Assembly: GCA_003455275.1 (NCBI GenBank)
Contig: DMRR01000228.1
Span: forward strand, 739 to 8,834
Length of the DNA: 8,096 bases
Reading direction: 5' to 3'
From: Bacteroidota bacterium
Lineage (GTDB): Bacteria; Bacteroidota; Bacteroidia; Chitinophagales; UBA10324
Of the stretch, positions 5,019-8,096 are shown piece by piece. The first letter of the stretch is position 1. Each line of letters starts with the position of its first letter. The translations under genes and the position numbers were made by a program. The notes beneath the pieces are model-generated. The model saw only the letters and a list, made by a program, of their open reading frames with translations, was not told the origin of the DNA and did no database searches.

Positions 5019-7436
5019 TTACCGAAGCAAAATCACATTTCCTTTTTTGACACCGGAAATTTTTTCATCTCCACTCATTCCGGAATAAGAGGCAACAAAA
5101 ACATAGACACCCATTCCGCATGGAATATCATCCAATGTTCCATCCCATTTATCATTGAGTGATTCAGATTCAAAAACAACCTGTCCCCACCGATTATATA
5201 TCCTCAACCGAAAGGAAGAAACATTTACGCCTATGCCAGAGAAGAAATCATTATTTCCATCTGTATTTGGAGTAAAGGCATTCGGAAAAAAAACTTCGAC
5301 CGGACATTTTTCTTCCACAGTAAAAACTTCTTCACCGGTACATCCGAATGAATTAGTAACGGTGACCGAATAAGTTCCCGGCATAGAAATCAGGTCAATC
5401 GATAATCCGGAACTGTCGCTCCAGAAATAAGAACTGAATGATTGATTTGCCTGAAGGTATGTCGGAGTGCCCGGGCACATGAAAGTGTCATGCATAACCG
5501 TAACGATAGGAGAAATAAAAGCTGCAAGACTCCCGGCTGCCTGCGTACTGCATCCGCCAGCATCTGTGACCGTAACAGAATAAATTCCGGGCCACCATGC
5601 ATTGATAGTTTGTGTGGTGCTGCCATTATTCCATAAATAAGTTGCACCGGGTCCGGCATCAAAAACTACTGTATCGAGAAAACAAATTGAAGTATCATTT
5701 GCAAATACCGGAGGCGATGGATTTGTATAACTTATGTTCATAGTGTCACTGCCTGAACATCCGAGTGAGTCCGTAACGGTAACAGAAAAAGCACCTGAAT
5801 CATTTGAAATATAAGTTTGAGTTACAGTTCCATTATGCCAGTTGTATGAAGCAAACCCTGCTCCTGCATCCATGTTAACAGGACTCCCAGCGCATACCGA
5901 AGTATCGTTTCCTAAAGAAAAAATTATTGGCGGAAGAAGCGAAACGGTGAGTGTGTCAACATCAACGCAACCAGCGGCATTTGTAACTGTAACTGAATAG
6001 GTCCCTGTTTGAGCAACACTGATTGTTTGTTGCACACTTCCATCGCTCCACAGATAGGATGCATAATTTGTTCCTGCATCAAGTGTAAATGCCTGAGCAA
6101 CACAAACTGCAGTATCATTTCCCAAAGCAACAGGAATTATTGTATCTATTGATGGAAGATTCAGAAGATAGTTTCCGGGTAATCCGGCTGTTGCACCGAA
6201 TGTGGTGTTGTAACACGAACTGGATGGATTCTGAACCAATCCCGGCTGACCGGGAGCTCCATTAAAAATAACATTTGCAGGAAGCGCTGCATTGCTCAGC
6301 CATAACAAACCACCTCCGCCACCACCACCAGGTCCATGACAATCAAAAGTGAAAATGTTATTGTAAGTATTACCTCCATCACCACCGGATGCTGATACAT
6401 TAACAACAGAAAGAAAATTATTTACAGAAAGAAAAACTGTACCTCCTGCGCCGCCTCCTCCCGCTGATTCATCATTTGCAATCAATGTTTGATCCGGCGC
6501 ATCAGAGCGAATGAAAAAATTATTTCCATCAATTGCATTTGCCGTGATGATAACAATACCTCCTCCATCTGTTCCCGGAGTTACTGCCTGGCTGTTATCA
6601 CTGAAGCCACCGCCACCGCCTGCTCCCATAAATACTTTTCCTCCTGAGTAATTCAAATTGGCGCCGGCAATTCCTTGTATTCCAGTGCCACCGCAGCCGC
6701 TGTATTCAAAACCGCCATTTCCTCCACTTCCATAATTTCCGCCACCACCACCACCACAGTTGCCCGGATTTCCGCCACCGCCTCCATTCGAAAGCTTTCC
6801 TCTTCCTCCTTGCTGGCTTGTTACATAATCAGCAATTCCTTCTCCTTTCTGTCCGCCTTGTCCGAGAGGCAAAAAGTAATTCGTGTTGTTACATCCAAAA
6901 CCGGCAAGGCAAACACTTCCTCCGCGAAAACCATTTCCGCTCACATCAATATCAGCATTTAGCAATACAGTTCCACTTGCTTCGAAAACCAGGACTCCGC
7001 CAGTTGTTCCGTTCCAATCCTGACAGAGTAAAGTGGAAGTAACTACAGGATTAGTATATTGAGGAACAGTAATAAGCTGAACTAAATCAGGAATAGAATA
7101 TTGTCTGCACAGAGGAGATTGAATAATGATGTTGTTACCATTCACCGATACAACATTTGCATATTCATAGTTACCGCAATTGTTATAAGAAAGAATATCT
7201 CCATAAGTTGAAGAATTAGATTGATCAATTGAAGCGCCCTTCATTTGAATGATCAGCACTTTGCCCCCGGCAGTAAATCCTGCTGCAGAAGAAACAGAAA
7301 TTGTAGTTCCGGAGATAGCGTTGACTGAAGTATAGGTATTGATGATGCCGCTGATGTTTTGCGCTGAACAAAAATTATCTAGTAAGAAAACTTCAGAGAG
7401 AATCAGAAAAATAAGTTTGAAATAATTTTTTTTCAC
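5019..7436 (-). CDS. Type IX-secreted glycine-rich protein with Ig/PKD-like modules and type B sorting domain
   Basis: An 805-residue surface or secreted protein. It starts with a signal peptide (about 1-25, cut likely after Ser-Ala, before QNISG), then a region of about 135 residues (27-160) that begins ISGIINTYTSVNAISGTTIS and is probably beta-rich. A glycine-rich stretch follows (about 163-405, with runs of five to seven Gly), then four Ig/PKD-like modules (about 432-709). The last 95 residues are a gliding-motility-associated type B C-terminal sorting domain (CHU_C type): FFPNAFTPNTDGNNDFF, FRLRIYNRWGQVVFES, WDGT, CGMGVYVFVASY and the end KKGNVILLR. Such domains direct export across the outer membrane by the type IX system; PorV/PorU-type handling is family knowledge. 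Role as adhesin, sheath or matrix protein is inference. The start is GTG (7434-7436): no in-frame ATG lies before the upstream stop at 7485-7487, and MKKNYFK gives a proper signal peptide. No enzymatic domain is visible. Confidence 0.9.
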   Translation of the reverse strand: MKKNYFKLIFLILSEVFLLDNFCSAQNISGIINTYTSVNAISGTTISVSSAAGFTAGGKVLIIQMKGASIDQSNSSTYGDILSYNNCGNYEYANVVSVNGNNIIIQSPLCRQYSIPDLVQLITVPQYTNPVVTSTLLCQDWNGTTGGVLVFEASGTVLLNADIDVSGNGFRGGSVCLAGFGCNNTNYFLPLGQGGQKGEGIADYVTSQQGGRGKLSNGGGGGNPGNCGGGGGGNYGSGGNGGFEYSGCGGTGIQGIAGANLNYSGGKVFMGAGGGGGFSDNSQAVTPGTDGGGIVIITANAIDGNNFFIRSDAPDQTLIANDESAGGGGAGGTVFLSVNNFLSVVNVSASGGDGGNTYNNIFTFDCHGPGGGGGGGLLWLSNAALPANVIFNGAPGQPGLVQNPSSSCYNTTFGATAGLPGNYLLNLPSIDTIIPVALGNDTAVCVAQAFTLDAGTNYASYLWSDGSVQQTISVAQTGTYSVTVTNAAGCVDVDTLTVSLLPPIIFSLGNDTSVCAGSPVNMDAGAGFASYNWHNGTVTQTYISNDSGAFSVTVTDSLGCSGSDTMNISYTNPSPPVFANDTSICFLDTVVFDAGPGATYLWNNGSTTQTINAWWPGIYSVTVTDAGGCSTQAAGSLAAFISPIVTVMHDTFMCPGTPTYLQANQSFSSYFWSDSSGLSIDLISMPGTYSVTVTNSFGCTGEEVFTVEEKCPVEVFFPNAFTPNTDGNNDFFSGIGVNVSSFRLRIYNRWGQVVFESESLNDKWDGTLDDIPCGMGVYVFVASYSGMSGDEKISGVKKGNVILLR
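5022..5306 (-). other. Type B type IX secretion sorting domain (coding segment)
   Basis: Residues about 711-805 of the preceding protein. The hallmark FPNAFTPNTDGNNDFF is followed by an R-YNRWGQ-VF core, a WDG turn, the GVYV strand and a closing KKGN-IL-R strand. This is the class that needs the type IX apparatus and, in characterised flavobacteria, depends on the PorP/SprF-like helper for type B cargo (family knowledge). No such helper gene is in this window. Confidence 0.9.
5310..6143 (-). repeat. Four tandem Ig/PKD-like modules in the secreted protein
   Basis: Four degenerate modules of about 65-70 residues: about 432-500, 505-572, 575-640 and 644-709. Shared marks are an opening ND(T/S)xxC (HDTFMC in the last), a central YLWSDGS/YNWHNGT/YLWNNGS/YFWSDSS loop, and a closing G(T/I/A)(Y/F)SVTVT(N/D)xxGC. 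The opening cysteine and the GC cysteine of each module could form a disulphide. The copies have diverged clearly, so this is an old duplication rather than a recent DNA repeat, although the GTAAC-GTAAC segments encoding SVTVT recur. Confidence 0.85.
6312..6869 (-). repeat. Glycine-rich segment with GGN/CCN triplet tracts
   Basis: Residues about 190-375 are built of short Gly runs (GGGGG at 218-222, GGGGGG at 228-233, GGGGG at 273-277, GGGG at 326-329, GGGGGGG at 370-376) separated by Asn, Ser and aromatic residues. On the plus strand they appear as CCACCACC/CCGCCACC triplet tracts, for example near 6311-6330, 6607-6623 and 6749-6783. These tracts could gain or lose whole codons without a frame change. 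Confidence 0.8.
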
Positions 7437-7553
7437 CGTACAACCGTTCGTAGGGCGATAAAAGTAGTTGCTTAATTCACGATGTTACTTTATGCATAAA
7501 TTAAATTCGATCCATCTTACATTTTCTTAATCGAAGTTCATATTTGCCCCTGA
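7437..7553. other. Divergent intergenic region between the secreted-protein gene and rarA
   Basis: 117 AT-leaning bases with start codons facing outward at both ends. The only notable elements are near-matches to the TAnnTTTG -7 box: TACTTTTA (7459-7466, minus strand) for the secreted protein, and CATATTTG (7539-7546) or TACATTTT (7518-7525) on the plus strand for rarA. No Shine-Dalgarno, riboswitch or clear operator is visible. Confidence 0.5.
7459..7466 (-). promoter_or_regulatory. Possible promoter -7 box for the secreted-protein gene (TACTTTTA)
   Basis: It matches TAnnTTTG at all but the last specified base and sits 22 bases before the GTG start. The surrounding AACTACTTTT is identical to that around the rnr box at 3901-3908, which raises its credibility a little. 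No TTG is seen at the -33 distance. Confidence 0.3.
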
Positions 7554-8096
7554 ATGCCAATCAATATTTCTGCCCCGCTTGCTGAAAGAGTTCGCCCAAA
7601 TTCATGGGACGAAATTGCCGGGCAGGAACATTTAATAGGAGAGGGAAAACCACTTAGAAATTTGGTAGAGCGAGGAATAATTCCTTCCATGATTTTTTGG
7701 GGACCACCAGGAGTTGGTAAAACCACACTTGCGCAAATGATTGCGGAGAAAGTTTCGCTTCCGTTTTTTTCATTGAGTGCAATTAATTCCGGAGTGAAAG
7801 ACATTCGTGAAGTGATTGATAAGGCGAAGCAGGAATGCAAAGCGATTTTGTTCATTGATGAAATTCACCGGTTCAGTAAATCGCAGCAGGATTCATTGCT
7901 CGGTGCAGTGGAGAAAGGAATCATCACTCTTATTGGAGCCACAACAGAAAACCCATCGTTCGAGGTTATTAGTGCATTGCTTTCACGCTGCCAGGTTTTT
8001 GTTCTGCAATCATTATCGAAAGAAAATCTTTTGCAGGTGATTGCTCATGCAATGCAAAAAGATGAATGGCTTCACTCGAAAAAAATTATTATCAAG
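7554..8096 (+). CDS. rarA: Replication-associated recombination protein A (AAA+ ATPase), 3' end missing
   Basis: The frame is open from ATG 7554-7556 to the last base, giving 181 codons of a protein normally about 420-450 residues long. A TGA lies directly before the ATG (7551-7553), so this is the true earliest start. RarA (MgsA, relative of yeast Mgs1 and human WRNIP1) is a clamp-loader-like AAA+ ATPase that acts at stalled replication forks and interacts with SSB. Visible marks are LAERVRPNSWDEIAGQEHLIG (9-29), Walker A GPPGVGKT (50-57), Walker B LFIDEIHRF (99-107), SKSQQDSLLGAVE (108-120), sensor 1 GATTENPSF (128-136) and the Ser-Arg of the arginine finger (Arg145). The IHRF-S-QQD and ATTENPSFEV patterns separate RarA from RuvB and DnaX. 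The tetramerisation and C-terminal domains lie beyond the window. It is divergent from the secreted-protein gene. Confidence 0.95.
   Translation, partial: MPINISAPLAERVRPNSWDEIAGQEHLIGEGKPLRNLVERGIIPSMIFWGPPGVGKTTLAQMIAEKVSLPFFSLSAINSGVKDIREVIDKAKQECKAILFIDEIHRFSKSQQDSLLGAVEKGIITLIGATTENPSFEVISALLSRCQVFVLQSLSKENLLQVIAHAMQKDEWLHSKKIIIK

Noticed and set aside
5000..5020. TTTCA/TGAAA hairpin after the secreted-protein stop as a terminator
   Set aside because: The stem is only about 5 bp of weak pairs with almost no loop and no following T-tract.
5390..5662. 90-codon minus-strand frame inside the secreted-protein gene
   Set aside because: It overlaps the Ig-like modules in another frame; its translation is low in structure and has no recognisable signature.
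5310..6143. Recurring short motifs that might be a CRISPR array
   Set aside because: The spacing follows degenerate protein modules of about 200 bases in an open frame; there are no identical repeats with unique spacers of regular length.
7539..7546. CATATTTG as the rarA promoter box
   Set aside because: It is one base short of the consensus, has no -33 partner, and lies only seven bases from the ATG; not strong enough for a separate feature.
7538..7855. Minus-strand open frame of 105 codons opposite rarA
   Set aside because: It is a shadow of the clear RarA coding frame with its Walker A and B motifs on the plus strand; the antisense translation shows no domain.

Overview
The window looks like an ordinary chromosomal stretch from a member of the Bacteroidota, probably an uncultured or environmental lineage in the Chitinophagales/Sphingobacteriales/Flavobacteriales range. 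The strongest evidence is the 805-residue secreted protein at 5019-7436, which ends in a type B C-terminal sorting domain of the type IX secretion system, a system confined essentially to that phylum. Supporting signs are promoter-like TAnnTTTG boxes, the absence of clear Shine-Dalgarno sequences, AT-rich intergenic DNA, and a lipoprotein with a Cys-Lys-Lys-Lys start.

Layout, left to right. (1) 1-1647, plus strand: the 3' part of a gene for an M16 (insulinase/pitrilysin) family protein whose visible peptidase-like domain has lost the zinc-binding residues; its 5' end is outside the window. (2) 1664-3832, minus: ribonuclease R, complete, with all four catalytic aspartates. It converges on the M16 gene with only 16 bases between the two stop codons. 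(3) 3833-3950: rnr leader and promoter region, with a four-copy heptamer repeat, a perfect TAnnTTTG box and a small inverted repeat. (4) 3951-4340, minus: small lipoprotein with a lipocalin-like feel. (5) 4361-4396: a good intrinsic terminator on the minus strand. (6) 4417-4956, minus: membrane-anchored SRPBCC (polyketide cyclase-like) protein. (7) 5019-7436, minus: type IX-secreted, glycine-rich protein with four Ig/PKD-like modules. (8) 7437-7553: divergent intergenic region. (9) 7554-8096, plus: the first 181 codons of rarA (MgsA), the AAA+ ATPase of stalled-fork maintenance, cut by the window end.

The genes do not form an obvious single pathway. rnr and rarA are housekeeping genes (RNA turnover, replication-fork maintenance). 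The three genes between them (lipoprotein, SRPBCC protein, type IX-secreted protein) are envelope or surface products. The terminator at 4361-4396 separates the lipoprotein from the SRPBCC gene. I see no tRNA, rRNA, insertion sequence, CRISPR array, integration site or origin, and no unexplained stretch longer than about 120 bases. I found no convincing undescribed system. The points most worth a second look are the catalytically dead M16 domain with its Thr/Gln/Asn-rich linker, the heptamer repeat at the rnr promoter, and the strand-specific terminator.
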